Part shown: positions 51,672-64,000 of the stretch, in pieces | How the letters are laid out: the number at the start of each line of letters is the position of its first letter | Numbering within the stretch: position 1 is the stretch's first letter | Origin: Daldinia sp. FL1419 | Taxonomy: Eukaryota; Ascomycota; Sordariomycetes; Xylariales; Hypoxylaceae | Length of the DNA: 64,000 bases | Direction: 5' to 3' | Assembly: GCA_025201765.1 (NCBI GenBank) | Contig: MU623356.1 | Location: forward strand, 124,001 to 188,000 | Position numbers and translations under genes: made by a program | The notes under the pieces: model-generated | The model's database searches: none | What the model was told of the DNA's origin: nothing | Seen by the model: only the letters and a program-made list of their open reading frames with translations

Positions 51672-54266
51672 TTACTTAGCAGTTGCTTGTTCAAGAATGA
51701 TCAGATGCTGTAGGTTAGATTCTAATCGACTATTGGCATGAGATATATATTTAGTTCTTAAACTAACTATAATCTGTTTGAGTGCCTCCTACTGCTTCTT
51801 CCCCTGATCTAGAACTGTTTGGCTAGAGATCTGTTTCACTAGGGTATGTATAGATGTGTAGGTAAGTTCTGATGACGTTTCCGTCAGCTTTAGGCAACCT
51901 GGATGCCTCTTATACTACGTCACATTCTACTTCTTCGGAATTCCGATTCCTTCTTTCTTCCATAGTTTATCGCAATCCCTACGAAGCAGACAAATATATA
52001 TATATATATACCTAGGTACACGGTGACTCCGACACACCTCTGAGCGGACGTCTTGTAAGACCTGCTGGTATCACCCTATGACTGTGCATCGGGCCATTGC
52101 CTCCATCTCGTGTAAGCCAATGTTAGGCTACAGAACCGTATCATCAGGGTTTACTGTGGTCGTGCAACAGAAGCCAGAAGCATTGACAAGGGGATACTTT
52201 TACCTACCACTGCACAGAACACCATCATCCAAGCCTGCCTAGAGAAAGGGGGTCGTCATGTGATTATATGGATATGCTGTCAGCGGGAGCTTATACGAAA
52301 AAAGCAATGTAAAATAACGTAAAATAACGTACTTATCCGCCGTGCCACAAGTCGTGTAAATCGGTTAAGTCATGAAGATGCGGATAACTGCGCGGGAAGG
52401 GTATACGGTATTTTCTCTTCCTATTAATCGTAGGACATAGAAATTCAGCAAACCTATATGGCTACAATGCTGTTTAATTGACGGAGTGGTTTTACTCCCT
52501 CCTATCCTCCGAGCGATGCGGTGGCGAATATGGACTGTCAGGCAATTTGACCCCGACCGGTTTACGGGACTCCAGTCCATCAAATCGGGTGCGATCCAAG
52601 ACCTTGACCGGATTATCCGCTGTGATTATATGCATGACGTCGTGCAGAAGCCTACGATACATCGATCCTGGAAATGCTAGGAAATCTTTTATAAAACCAA
52701 CATTTTGGTAGTACATTCGAGTACGTGGCCGATGAAAAGGGATGTTTGTAATATACAGGTGTTTATTGAATTAATTATTCTTTTGTAGGATTGAAGTGAA
52801 TACCTATATTTGTTGGCTAATCCTTTGATGTCTTTTGTGCCATATTTGTGGCGAGTTGGTACTACTGAGCACAATTTGATTTGTCCATAAAGCTCACGAT
52901 CTGATATATGAGCGCGGTTGGGCTGAAGAATAAGATTGTGCCGAATGGCGGGCGAAGAAAAGAAAGGAACTTGGGAAAAGACAAAAGAACGGGTATCCAG
53001 TGGAAGAATAGGTGCTAGTAACTAATAATTGTCTAAAGTTAATTAGTTAGCTAATATAAATATGCGTGAGGTTTGTATTATTTTTATGATTTTTATGATG
53101 TTGCAAACTGAGAAGTTCAAGTGCTCGATAAGTTAGTTAGCTATCTGACGTATTGTACAAAACATATCGATTACTGCTTTCATCGCAACTCGCGGCGGGT
53201 TCAACGTTGAGAGCAACAACTGATTGATTGTATTGATAATCAGTTTATAAGTTTAATTACTACCTGTGTCTACAGGTGCCACCTTAGGCTGCTATATAGA
53301 CTTGTCATGCGCTGCCGTAAGTGCGTGAGTACCTAGGTAACTAATCGCAATTGGCTTATTACGTATTCTTCCTTCTGCCTTTTGGGCTTGCCTAGTTCTC
53401 TGTGCTAACTGGGTCAAAGGAACAAAAAGCAGGCGCTGGACGAGCAATTGAGTTCAAATATTCTATTAAGTTCCCCACTTTCGACATCTACCTACCTCAT
53501 AGGCCTAAGAGGTACCTAACCTACGGCCTACTGCCTAGTATTACCACCTGCACCAAGCACCCAAGCGTCGATTCACTCTACAATACCCGACCTAACTTTC
53601 TCAAAACTATTACAGTTTCCCCTTCTTTCCCTCTTCCTCTCTCTATCTCTTCCCTAAGTTCCATCTCCTCGCCGTTTCAACATCATTATCGATGGTGTCA
53701 AATCCCTATCCACCGCTTATTCGGTAATTTGTAAAATTTATTGCCCTTCATCCGGTGCGATCCCGTGCTGGTAACGAGGCTCGGAGGGGAAAAGTGAAAG
53801 TTGTTAGAATCCCAACCTACCCCCTACCTATTTCTTACCTTAGGTACCCAGGGTATCTTATATCTTATCCTAGAGGGTTTGCTATAGTACTTGAGGTAGA
53901 TCATTCGCCTTTTGGAGCTTCCTAGACTCCAAAGCAACTAGTTACGCAAGCTCCGGGAGCTGCGATATGTCAGCGTGCGCTCAAGCTTAGCTGCAGCACG
54001 AGACCAACGCCGCCACTATCGATTCCCACAAAGGAACTCTGTCAACTATCATTTTCATTAGGAGGGTCTACGAGGGGAAAAAAGAAAAAAAAAAAGAGTG
54101 AGGGATATATCAACGATTAACCCTGATATTAGCATCGAGACTAACCGAATAAAATAAAAGGGTTGTGTCACATATCCAAGCATATTTTCGAGTCGATATT
54201 ACGAATTTGTCAGGTCGAGCGGAGCTCTAGATAGTAGATAATACGACATATCTTCCACCCCCCACC
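51672..54266. other. Intergenic, 2.6 kb
   Basis: This stretch contains a TA microsatellite (51994-52010), TACCTAGGTA palindromes at 52009-52020 and 53327-53342, and CT-rich leader-like sequence before the BLM10 start. A small island with higher GC at about 52480-52680 is open on both strands but matches nothing I know. Confidence 0.45.
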
Positions 54267-57200
54267 ATGGATGAAGCCCTCGACCCTGCGAGTGCAGCCG
54301 CAGCATTCTCTGCGGCTTCGCAGTTCCTCAATACTTATGCTGTAGGCGATACTATCTCGCGCGCAACCTCGCCTGGCTTGCCGCCCTCTGCCTCACCCGA
54401 TAGCGACGATGCCAAGCGCTATCGACCGCGCACCTTTGCATATTTCCAACTACTACCCTATCCGGTCGAAGACGATGCCGCACGCGATGCTGCCTTACAG
54501 GGAATATTGAAACAACTTTATATAGCTGTCAAGGCCGAGGATTTCTCCCCCGGTGCTCTCCATTGGACACGGCAGCTTCAAGGATGGCTGGCGCTCAAAT
54601 TCGATATGCCTCGCGAGTTACGCGCCAAGCTCGTACAGTTGTACTTCCACCTTTCGCTTGCGCCCGGTTTGGATAACAATTCGGCCGATCGATTCTCTAA
54701 GATGGTTGTGACGTTGATTAGGAGAAAACAAACTCTTAAGCCCGAACAAGATCTCATTCTAGATTGGAAACCTCTTTGGACAGAGTTGAAGGCGTTGGTA
54801 CTGCCTGGCGAGGCTGCTGCACACCATTCTTCCAGAAGGCGGGGTGGTAAACACCCCCGAAAACTGTGCCTTTATTCGCAGTTATACTTCGATCCCAAAG
54901 AACGACGTGCTATCCTGGAGGAAGTGTTGCCTTATTTCAGTACTTCAGACATACAAAATGCCTACATCGTCATTGGTCTCCTGAATATTCTTATGCCTAC
55001 AACTCCAGCTCCTCCTACCGAGCCGCAATCTCAGCCATCAGATTTCATGCCTACTTTCTTCCATCTCTGGTCGTTAATGACCCGCTCCAAGGTGGTAGAC
55101 AATGCCTTCATCGATATTTTCTCTAGAATTGCTAGGGATTATCTGACATGTCGACATGTACCATTTGGTGAGCACGGTATCTTCACGCGCGAGCAATCCG
55201 ACCTGATATTTACCGCCATCCTTCGTTTGACTGAGATCCCTGTCGGGCAAGCAAACTCGCCATATACGTCACTTGATTACTCGGTTGGAATGGGCATATT
55301 CCTCGAGAAGGACAAGAAGAAGCATCCCATTCCCTATATTGTCGCTCGTTGGATTATATCTTCGTTGTCCCCGCATTGTCTTGACAAGGATACTTCAATT
55401 CTAAATAGTCTCGAAGGTCTCATGGAGTCGATTGACACCTTCTTCCACCCATCAAATCACGGCTCCTGGTCTAAAATGCTGGCTCAGCTTACTTATTATC
55501 TCAGCGAGCTATTTGTATCGCGTTGGAATAGGGAGCAAAACGAGGAGCAGGATACCCCCGCTGAACGGAGAATTAACGATGCTCTAAAGCATCGGTTTGT
55601 CTTAAGCTTGCGGGAAGTTACTTTTATGGGACTCTTTGGTAAAAGTTCAGCTATCACTAGCTTGTACTTCAACGCCCTACAGAACCTCACCTACCTAGAG
55701 CCTGATCTAATGCTACCCGGTGCGCTCCAGAGGTTCTATCCTAGTTTGCAGGGTTTGGTTGAAGTTCACCGGACCACCTCCAGTCTGTGTGGTCTGAATA
55801 TGATTGCCAATATCATGTCGCGTCAGAAAGGCTTTAGATGTCACATCACTGCTCTATTAGCGCTAGCCCTACCTGGTATCGATGCTAACGATCTAAACAA
55901 AACACAGTATACACTAAATTTCATACAGAGTGTTTCATACAGTATCCCGTTTGTGACTTTGGCAAAAGAGAATAATCAGGTTCATGACACAACTCTCGCG
56001 ATGCAATGGGTCCAAGGAGAAATGGAGCGGATGGAACGCGAGGGTCAAGATGTTAAGATTGACTACAAGAATGAGCTGACTGACGAGGACGAAGCAGACA
56101 TTGTGCGCTCCTCGACCGCAGGTTTCGGTGAATTCATCCTGACACTCCTAGGAAAAGTCTTTACATTGCTGGAGAATTTACCAGATGCAGCGCAGGTACG
56201 CTCTGGGTCTCCCGAAGACAATATTATCAATACTCTCCCGGCTGCCTTGACCCCAATGTTCGCTTCTCTTTCCCCCGAGCTTTTTGACATGGCTTTGGAG
56301 AAGCTTTCTACCTTTGTCTCGAGCCATGTAGTCCACCAAGCTCGTGATGCTATGGCTTGGATCTGCAATGCGCTATGCAAAGTGAACCCTGAGAAGACAC
56401 TAAAGGTATTCATTCCTATGTTGATTGTCAATATACGCAATGAGATTGACTACAACGGGGCTGCGTCCGATCGGAGTAGCGGAACAGAAGTCCTTCCTCG
56501 GGATAGGGCTCTTGTGTGGCATGTGAGTATTTTGAGTATGTGCGTTGTTCATGTGGGTAGCGAGGTGCTCAAGTATAAACAAGAGCTTTTCGAAATTGCA
56601 GAGTATATGCAAGAAAAGTGCAGAGGCCTTCCCACAATTCACATCAGCAATTATATACATCATTTGCTGCTCAACCTCACGCACACATACCCTATAGACA
56701 CTTCGCTTTACGAACCTGATGTCATAGAGCGTGGTCTAGACGTTGATGATTGGGGCAAGACAACATCACCAACGGACTTAACGATCCGATGGCATCGCCC
56801 CCTACAGGATGAAATCCAATTCGCGGTCGAGCTGTTCGAATCACAAGCCGGAGGGGCTATGCAGCGACTTGAGTCATTTATGAGTGATAACCCCCCGGTC
56901 AGCCGGAAAGGAAAGAATAAGGAGTGGTCAGACGAGGTTTCGCGTCAATTGACACAGTTACGGTTGGTTATATCAGGACTTGCAACCCTATTCGATCCGA
57001 AGCGAGCCTCTGGGGAGGCTACCGGACATGTGAATGGCAATGGGAAACCTAGCGAACAAGAAGATGAAATTATGGCTGATGGCGGTGACGACGACGACGA
57101 CGACGATGACAATAACCCGCTGGCCGAGGTAGGGGAAGACGACGAGACCAAACCACAATTTAAATACCCAAACGGCTACTTACTCACACCTGACACCCCG

Positions 57201-60200
57201 CTTTACGACCGGATTCATAACCTCAGGGAAGACATAGGGCGGTTGCTTTCCCGAACACACTCCTTTCTCAATTCCTATCAGGAGGATGACGTCGCCTGCT
57301 TCACTGCCCTTTATAATACATACCGTACCTGGATTACGGATGTAGGGTTTGAAAGGTCGGCACACCCATTAGATCGCCTTGTCCGACTTTATAGGGCGGA
57401 CATTGCCCCTTTCAAAATAAGTGGTTTGCGAAAGGTCTATCCGAGACCTCTTCTAATTAAGAGGGCGGACGCATACCAATTACAGAGAGTCAAGCATAAT
57501 GCGACAATTCGGAGGAAGAGCGAGTTAGATAAACGTCTACTCTTGGACCTTGCTGAATCATCTGTATCTTCTTACGCGGACGTGAGAAGAATTGCCCAGG
57601 GCGCGCAAGACGCGTCACTAAAGGCACTTATAGGCGGCCGGCCGCTCGTCATTCCCGTTATACTAGATAAGTTTCGCAAGGCTCTTGAGGAGGTCGACCA
57701 TGATCGTATTAAAGGCGCAATGTACACATTGCTTTTCACAAGTTTGCTGAGGACGTTGATGAGAGACTGGAGATTTGCCCCCGACCTAATGCGTTTATAT
57801 ATCCAATCAGCCAATGTCGACAAAACGTCGATCCAAAATCTCGGAGCAACTGCTATCTATCCGTTGATGGATTTTGGTAAGCGATTTGAATTGATGGTAA
57901 TAACCGACGCGGAAATAGTCAGCCTGATCAAACCGGCCGAGGATTGTTCAAAGGCTATCGATGCCAGGCATGACTTCATCGTCGAGCGTCGAAAGAGAGT
58001 AGAGCAGAAGAAGGCGGCGCTGGGGCTCGAATTAACAGAAATCGCAAAGGAATCGCACTGGAAGACAGCCAGCCGCTGTGCCATCTTCACCACGAATCTT
58101 TGTCTACGCTTCGAAGGTATTGCGCCACCAGAGTTTATCGAGCTCGTTGTCAAGGGAACGAACGACCCCCACCCTGGCTTAAGAGCAAACTATCTAAACG
58201 CGTTTTCCAACATTTTCACCGCGATAGATCAGCGTGCCGTATACGGGCATAGCTACCGCGACTACCTTTGCGAAAAGGAACAAGATATCAACAAGCTTGT
58301 TATTCCTGTTCCTAAGGGCGATGCCGAATTTACGGAGGCTTTCCTAGACGGCTTCAAGCACCCCGAAAATGCAGAGTATTATGTCGACACAGATCACCCC
58401 GGCTGGTTAGTCTGGGGCAAGAAATTCAATGCCTTTAAAGCAGACCCAGAAAAGTTCGACTCATACGACGACGTTGAGAAGGCTGCTAGAGAACAAATTG
58501 GTAAATTGATAACAAGAGAGTGGCTTTCTCAATGTTTCGACTATTTGAAGCAAGAGCCGCGCGACTCGTCTTCCGACAGATTTAGGACATCCAACGTCGT
58601 ATTGCTTATGCATGTCTTTGACCTCATGATTTATGGCCAGACAGTGCTCAAGTTTGAGGACGTCAAAGAATTGGTAGCCGAAGTGTACGGCGACGGAAGT
58701 GATAAACACCAGCATCGCGCGACAGCAGAGATCCTAGGCGCCCTGATGGTTGGTACCGCATACGATCCTGTTAATATGAAGAAAGATGTATGGGACTTTG
58801 CACAGCCAATGATTCTCGATATTTTCGCCGATAACCTTACACCTGACAACCTTTCGTATTGGGCCACTTGCCTTCACTTTATCATCGATACAAAGGACCC
58901 TCGTCGTGCTAGTGAACTCGTGAATCGGTTGAGCTCTTTCCGCCTGGATATGAACTCGAACGCCGCCTTTAAGGAATCCTCGAAAGTGCAACTTCTCGAG
59001 TTCCTGATTAACGACTGCGGCTGGCATTATCGTCACGAACAACCCATCTTAGAAGACTTCCTGGCGCACATTGACCATCCATACAAAGCCGTACGGGAAT
59101 CAATTGGCCGTGTTATTGCTACAATTTACAGAACGCGATACCATGAGTCGTTTGAAAATGTCAGCGTTCTACTAGAACAGAATAAGGCGGACTCAAACAT
59201 CGGCATTCGGCCTTATATCCCGAGTGATGAATTTACCGCTACCATCAGAGACGTATTTGATCGTCTTGAGACCTGGCGCCGCGAGCGCAAGCCCGGTCAA
59301 CAGACACCGTCATCCTACACTTCCGGGTCAAAGACAGTCCTCATATGGCTAGATAGCACGCTCTCGTCGCAAGAGTGCATCCAGCTCATCCCTTTCTTCC
59401 CAGAGCCGTTTATTGACCAGCTTCTACATATGATGGATGTCAAGGAAGACCCAGAACTAATGCGTCTAGCCTACCACGTCTACCGTCACTTACCAAATAT
59501 TCCCTTCCGCATTGGAGAAGATGCGCCGTTTATTGAGGCGTTGGTTCGTTTGGGGAGAAATGCCGAAAGCTGGCACCAACGTCTGAGGGCACTCGTTAAT
59601 ATGCAGGTCATTTATTTTCGGCGATTGTTCTTGATGGATGCTTCTCACAGAGAGTTACTGTTTGAAGCCGTGGGTGATATGTTAGCCGATTCCCAGCTCG
59701 AGGTTCGGACTGTCGCAGGCGCGACACTGGCAGGCATGATCCGATGTTCCCCAGCTACAATACGTAATCCCTTCATCGCCACCCTCAAGTCACGTTTTGA
59801 GAAACAGCTATCCCAAAATCCAATGCCAAAGAAGAGACAGCCTGGTACAGAAACACCAGTCGGCGTTACACAGCAAATCGTAAAAAGACACGCCGCCGTT
59901 CTGGGCTTGGGAGCATTGATCGAAGCATTCCCATACGCAACACCACCACCAAATTGGATGCCTGAGGTATTAGCTTTGCTTGCAAGACGTGCAGCAAGCG
60001 ACCCGGGCGTGGTTGGCAAAGCCACCAAGAGCATTCTAGCCGAGTTCAAGAAAACAAGACAAGATAGCTGGGGAGTTGATCAGAAGGTAAGTTCCAATTT
60101 CTACCCCACCATCTAAGCAATAAGCCTACTAACGTATAAATAGTATTTCACTCACGAGCAGCTTGAGGACCTAGAAGGAGTCCTCTGGAAGAGTTATTTC

Positions 60201-60206
60201 GCATAA
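54267..60206 (+). CDS. BLM10: Proteasome activator BLM10/PA200
   Basis: Two exons (54267-60086 and 60144-60206) with a 57-nt intron containing the consensus branch site CTAAC give 1960 aa. The protein is a giant HEAT-repeat solenoid that caps the 20S proteasome in nucleus and cytosol, acting in core assembly, ubiquitin-independent and acetylated-histone turnover, and DNA repair. Recognisable features are QLYFDPKERRAILEEVLPYF near residue 210, NMIANIMSRQKGF near 510, the acidic DDDDDDDDNN insert near 950 and the C-terminal VLWKSYFA. The last 20 residues, including the proteasome-docking tail, come only from exon 2; reading through the intron ends in VSSNFYPTI. The tail is Y-F-A where yeast and human have Y-Y-A. 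The ATG at 54267 has a CACCATGG context. Confidence 0.96.
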
Positions 60207-63200
60207 AGGATTATGGAATTGTTGAACAGTCTTGGCTGTATCAAGGAAGTCCAAATTCAGGGATGGAATAGAAAGTTACAATCATAAATGACGCTTTTCC
60301 TTGGAATACCGAGCGTGTATATTAAGGGTTGCTGGAGTGCAAATGAGGATAGGCCGCATGGGGTGTCAGGTAGATAGGTATTTCTACGTTACATACGTAC
60401 CCATAGATGTGGAAGGATACACCAAGTGTGTTGGGGCAAAGAAACCATTAGAACACGCAGCATTCAGGGGCTGCAGATACCAACAGGCACCCGCGGGCTA
60501 TCATGTCTCATAACATCTGATGGACCACCGGGCCTTGATATCAAGGCATCGGCTATAGAATAATATTAAATACATAGAAAGTGTGTAAGGACTCGCACCA
60601 TGTTCCACAAGCTCTACGATAATTGTTCATGCATTCAGTCGCCTACGTGTGGGATTCGTCTTGAGTCCGTGCGTGCCTAAGTTGGACTACGAGAGGAAGA
60701 GTAGAGTATCCAAGGACGTAACTAATATCCTCTACTACGGATTACAGCTCTTAACTCGAAACTTAGCTTAGGAACTATCCTGGTTTTTCTTCCCTAAGTA
60801 TGTTGATGGTACTTCCCACGTCAATGGTTTGATTTTGATCTAATTCGCAACCGCAACCGGCCCGTTGGGATTATAAAATCTACAATGCTCTTTTCAAGTG
60901 TTTATAGATTTTGTTATCCCTTTGTAATAACCAAAGCGGATCACTACTTCGATACATTACGACTGCTCCGGAACATCTGCGACTAATTGGCTTAAGTTGA
61001 GATTTGGTGAATAATTTATATGGTGATTAATAGTATATAACTACCTAAGTATCATACTTACGAACAATATTCTAATATACCTGTATACTTAGAACGAATG
61101 ACATTTTGCTCCCCGTGGTTGAAAACCATATCGTATGGACCTGAGCTCAAGTCTCTACCTAGACAAAGTAAACCCGAGTCTCGAAAGCATGGAAAATCTC
61201 TTCACTAATATGGATCATTATAATGAAATCAGTAATGAAAGCTTTACTAGATAATAATCACTTGTATGCCACGACTATGTCTAATCAAGTCTCAGAGGCT
61301 CGACACCAATACGCTCATGGATAGGGGTTGAGGCAATTTCATCAGATTGATCCAACGAGGTCCCCATTGGTAACTACGGGCATGTGATATATCAACTTCT
61401 ATCATTCCCAAGCCTGAAATTCTACGATTTAGTAATCGTTGACAAAAGGTTAGCTAATCTTGGGAGCGACTTATGGGTGTGCACATGAGGTCTCAAGTCT
61501 GGTACTGGTTGCTTCGGGTTACGTAGGTCGCCCCAAGTGATTCAAGAATTTTAGGAGCAACATCTGTCGCGTTAACCGCCGTCACTTGACTGAGCGGACT
61601 TGTTGACTGTTTAGGTGCGTGTGTACGAGTTTGAGGCTGATACTTGATGGCTCAATAGTTCTCTCATTGTTACCCTTTCCTTCTATACTAGGCGTGCATA
61701 TACTGATCAGAAGCTACTTGACGATGATGATGTACGGTGGTATTTCCATACTAGAAGATACATTATACGAGACACTGATTCCTAGAAGCGGTGACCTGGG
61801 GTGGCACACTATCTGCTGTCTAGCGCTACGCCGCAACACCTCTACCTAGAGGAGTGAAATCCTTGACTTATTGGGGAAATACTCCCTACAGATGACGCTT
61901 TTATCGATTCACCGCCCGGGATAATCGTCATATGGGTAACTATCGGCTCACTTGTAGTTGATCATCATCTTAGGGCTTAAGGGTCCTTGTTTTAATCAAT
62001 AAGATAGATCTTACTATTGTCACCAACCCAGTGCCATTATATTACACGGAACATTCATGATGTGCGTTTTAATGTGTAGTCTGTTACGATGGAAGAAGCT
62101 GGCTAAGCGGATGGCAGGTAAGGTCAGGGCGCATAATGTTGCCAGACAGGTAGGCATGAAGGCATGAAGGCATGGACAACAAGCCAGGTTTGGCCCCTTG
62201 ATAGCGAACCTGTACTCCTATAGGTTAGTGAGAAATAGAAGCTCGTCCTTGAAGGCGCCTGTTCAATATAACCGAGGACATGATTCAAAGAATAACTTAG
62301 TAACTACCTAGTATATCTTCCAATCAGCATCGATACGTGTGCGGCTATATAGTTGATATACGTATGCTTACGAGATTCTACGACACGGCAAGTCATTGCT
62401 CCGGGCGTGCAGCCGCATTGTGTTACGCTACGGTCAATCTACGATGTCGTAGCAATGTACTCTATCGTAGCGAGAGAACTGAAGGCCGCATAATGGCGGC
62501 CAGCGAGCAACTGCCGCAGGTTAACTAAATGGGCCAACCAGGTGGAAGCCTCTCCATCTATGCATCATATCTCAAGTGCGCCGGAGAATTAATTTAAAAA
62601 GCGGCTACAACGGGGGCCTTTTCATCTGGCCGCTCCAGATCCGACCGTTACAGAAGATGGCTGGGCTGGGCTGGGCTGTCTGTAATTACTACACAACGGG
62701 TTTAACGGCTCGAAAAGCCAACTGTCGGTTTGGCTACCATACATAGTCTCCCAGGGTCTAACCCTCCCCCGACGACATCACGATCTTGGTGCCGAGGGCC
62801 GTGCATTGTACGGATGTGTGACAGATTTCCTCATGTTGGCGAGGCTATTACACGTCAAAGTCTTTTTTTTTTTCTTTCAGAGTCGTACCCGGTGACTGTA
62901 ACATAACCAGCGGTAACACACATATACGGGATATTGAGGGGAAAAGAGCTCGAACCGGGAACGACTATAGTCGAGCTCGGCAGAACTCGGTATCCAAGGC
63001 TGGGCCTCGAGTTCCTAGCTTGGCGCTAGAAGCTACGTAACTATCGTTCTCTGATGGTAGGGAAGAAGGACGGGTTCTATTCTCTATGGATTCCGGGAGA
63101 TTAGGTTCCAGAGTCGACCCGTCGTACCTGTACATAGAGTAAGCAGCATGATGAAAAGCGCGAGAGGGTAGCTCGCAATTGCAACAGCAGCAAATTGCTT

Positions 63201-64000
63201 GGCAGGTGGTGTGTGGGTTTTATGAAGATAATTGCGTAGTCGCTTTGTTGGGAGTATGTCAAAATGCATGGCATATTGATATTAATGATATTATAAGTAT
63301 GCTTCGATGAAGATAGCTAAGATGGGCTTATTGCCAAGACTACGTGCGGATCTTTAACTCGCATTCTGGACAACGATATGTCAATAGCAAGGCTTAGAGC
63401 TAAGGCAGATCTCGTCTATGTAATATCTTGAGGGACACATATTTGAACAGTCGTTATTTAGCGCTTCCGATAGCCCTAGCGGTGGCTGGAAAGCTATAGA
63501 GATGAGCCCATCTTGGAATATTCCTTTTCGACATTGAGCACAGAATGGTCTTTGCAGGTCGAGTTCGGCGTATAAGCGATGTAACGACGGCTCGCGGAAG
63601 TTGTACCCTTGACCTTGAAGGGATCATCTCAACGGACCCCTGATTCCCTGTTTGTAACCCCCTCGGTGCGGTACCGTGCATCCCTGAAATGCGGGGGTAT
63701 AAGAGAGCAACGTTAATGATCGAATGGATTTTTTCGGGAAATGGTAGTTAGTGTCGGAGATAAGCTTGAAAAGGGGGCAAAGCGTTCACGACAAGGTTGA
63801 TTCGTTGGAGAACTTCTCTGATACCTTATACTTTCTACTTTTGGACGTTTAGGGAATGCTAGGGTATAGTCATAGAAACCCTCATCGTTTGAAAAGCGTT
63901 GAAAGTTATGGATGGATGATGGGAGAGAGAGATATATTATTAATCCTCCGGGTTTTGGGGTCTCATGCAGCTTTGACAGCCCTCTTCGAGCGCGGTCTCG
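60207..64000. other. Gene-poor stretch, 3.8 kb, to the window edge
   Basis: Only frames of 60-76 codons occur, none with recognisable content. Visible structure includes tandem CATGAAGG copies near 62155-62170, GGCTG repeats near 62660-62680 and a long pyrimidine tract near 62863-62880. A neighbouring gene may start beyond 64000. Confidence 0.45.

Noticed and set aside
52478..52716. Overlapping open frames on both strands in a GC-richer island
   Set aside because: Neither translation resembles a known family. It could be a gene relic but cannot be supported.
53402..53734. 110-codon frame upstream of BLM10
   Set aside because: The translation is low-complexity Ser/Pro from a pyrimidine-rich leader and palindromes; it is more likely untranslated sequence.
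62945..63020. Possible tRNA-like or hairpin sequence with GCTCGAACC
   Set aside because: The T-arm does not pair properly and no cloverleaf can be drawn; only local CGAG/CTCG repeats are present.

Overview
The window comes from a filamentous ascomycete (Pezizomycotina, most likely a Sordariomycete). Nearly all multi-exon genes carry short phase-defined introns of about 40 to 90 nt with GTAAGT/GTACGT-type donors, CTAAC/CTAAT branch sites and YAG acceptors. Two AT-saturated blocks look like the product of repeat-induced point mutation (RIP). The gene set (fungal Zn2Cys6 regulator, IgE-binding-type secreted protein, MER3 with the fungal zinc cluster, GPI18, BLM10) is fungal. No bacterial, organellar or viral genes were seen.

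Layout. 1-730 is an AT-rich RIP-like block. 877-9297 is an accessory-looking, secretion-rich patch: a secreted FAD-linked oxidase, a Zn2Cys6 regulator, a secreted amidohydrolase, a broken zinc-type alcohol dehydrogenase and a secreted M14 carboxypeptidase. 9.98-10.91 kb holds two TA-flanked non-autonomous elements. Core and semi-core genes follow: mitochondrial stomatin-like SLP2 (11.3-12.6 kb), a secreted IgE-binding-like protein (13.4-14.0), a protealysin-like M4 peptidase (16.5-18.0), the meiotic helicase MER3/HFM1 (19.0-23.7), a nucleotide-sugar transporter (24.5-26.1), a tRNA-Leu(UAA)-like gene (28.3), a large disordered protein (29.5-32.5), a YTH-domain RNA-binding protein (36.6-37.9), GPI mannosyltransferase 2 (39.4-40.8), a RIP-degraded TIR transposon (43.25-44.14), a conserved uncharacterised protein (46.2-48.1), an MFS transporter (50.1-51.7) and proteasome activator BLM10/PA200 (54.3-60.2). 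The rest is long intergenic DNA, notably 32.5-36.5 kb and 60.2-64.0 kb, scattered with TACCTAGGTA-type palindromes.

Functional links. There is no single operon-like system. The left end (877-9297) is the only patch whose genes could work together: the Zn2Cys6 regulator and the amidohydrolase are divergently arranged around a 770-bp shared intergenic region, and three neighbours encode secreted enzymes. The nucleotide-sugar transporter and GPI18 both serve ER/Golgi glycosylation but are 14 kb apart. MER3, YTH and BLM10 all belong to families with meiotic or gametogenic roles in other eukaryotes, but their proximity here may be chance.

Gene models were spliced by hand from donor/acceptor sites that keep the frame and restore family motifs. 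The least certain points are the MER3 N-terminal junction and its 42-nt last intron, the YTH C-terminus, and alternative first Met codons. These are noted in the entries. The strongest leads are the M4 peptidase with a duplicated propeptide motif, the TA-flanked elements built from GCTATAATTATAGC-like units, and the BLM10 C-terminus ending Y-F-A.
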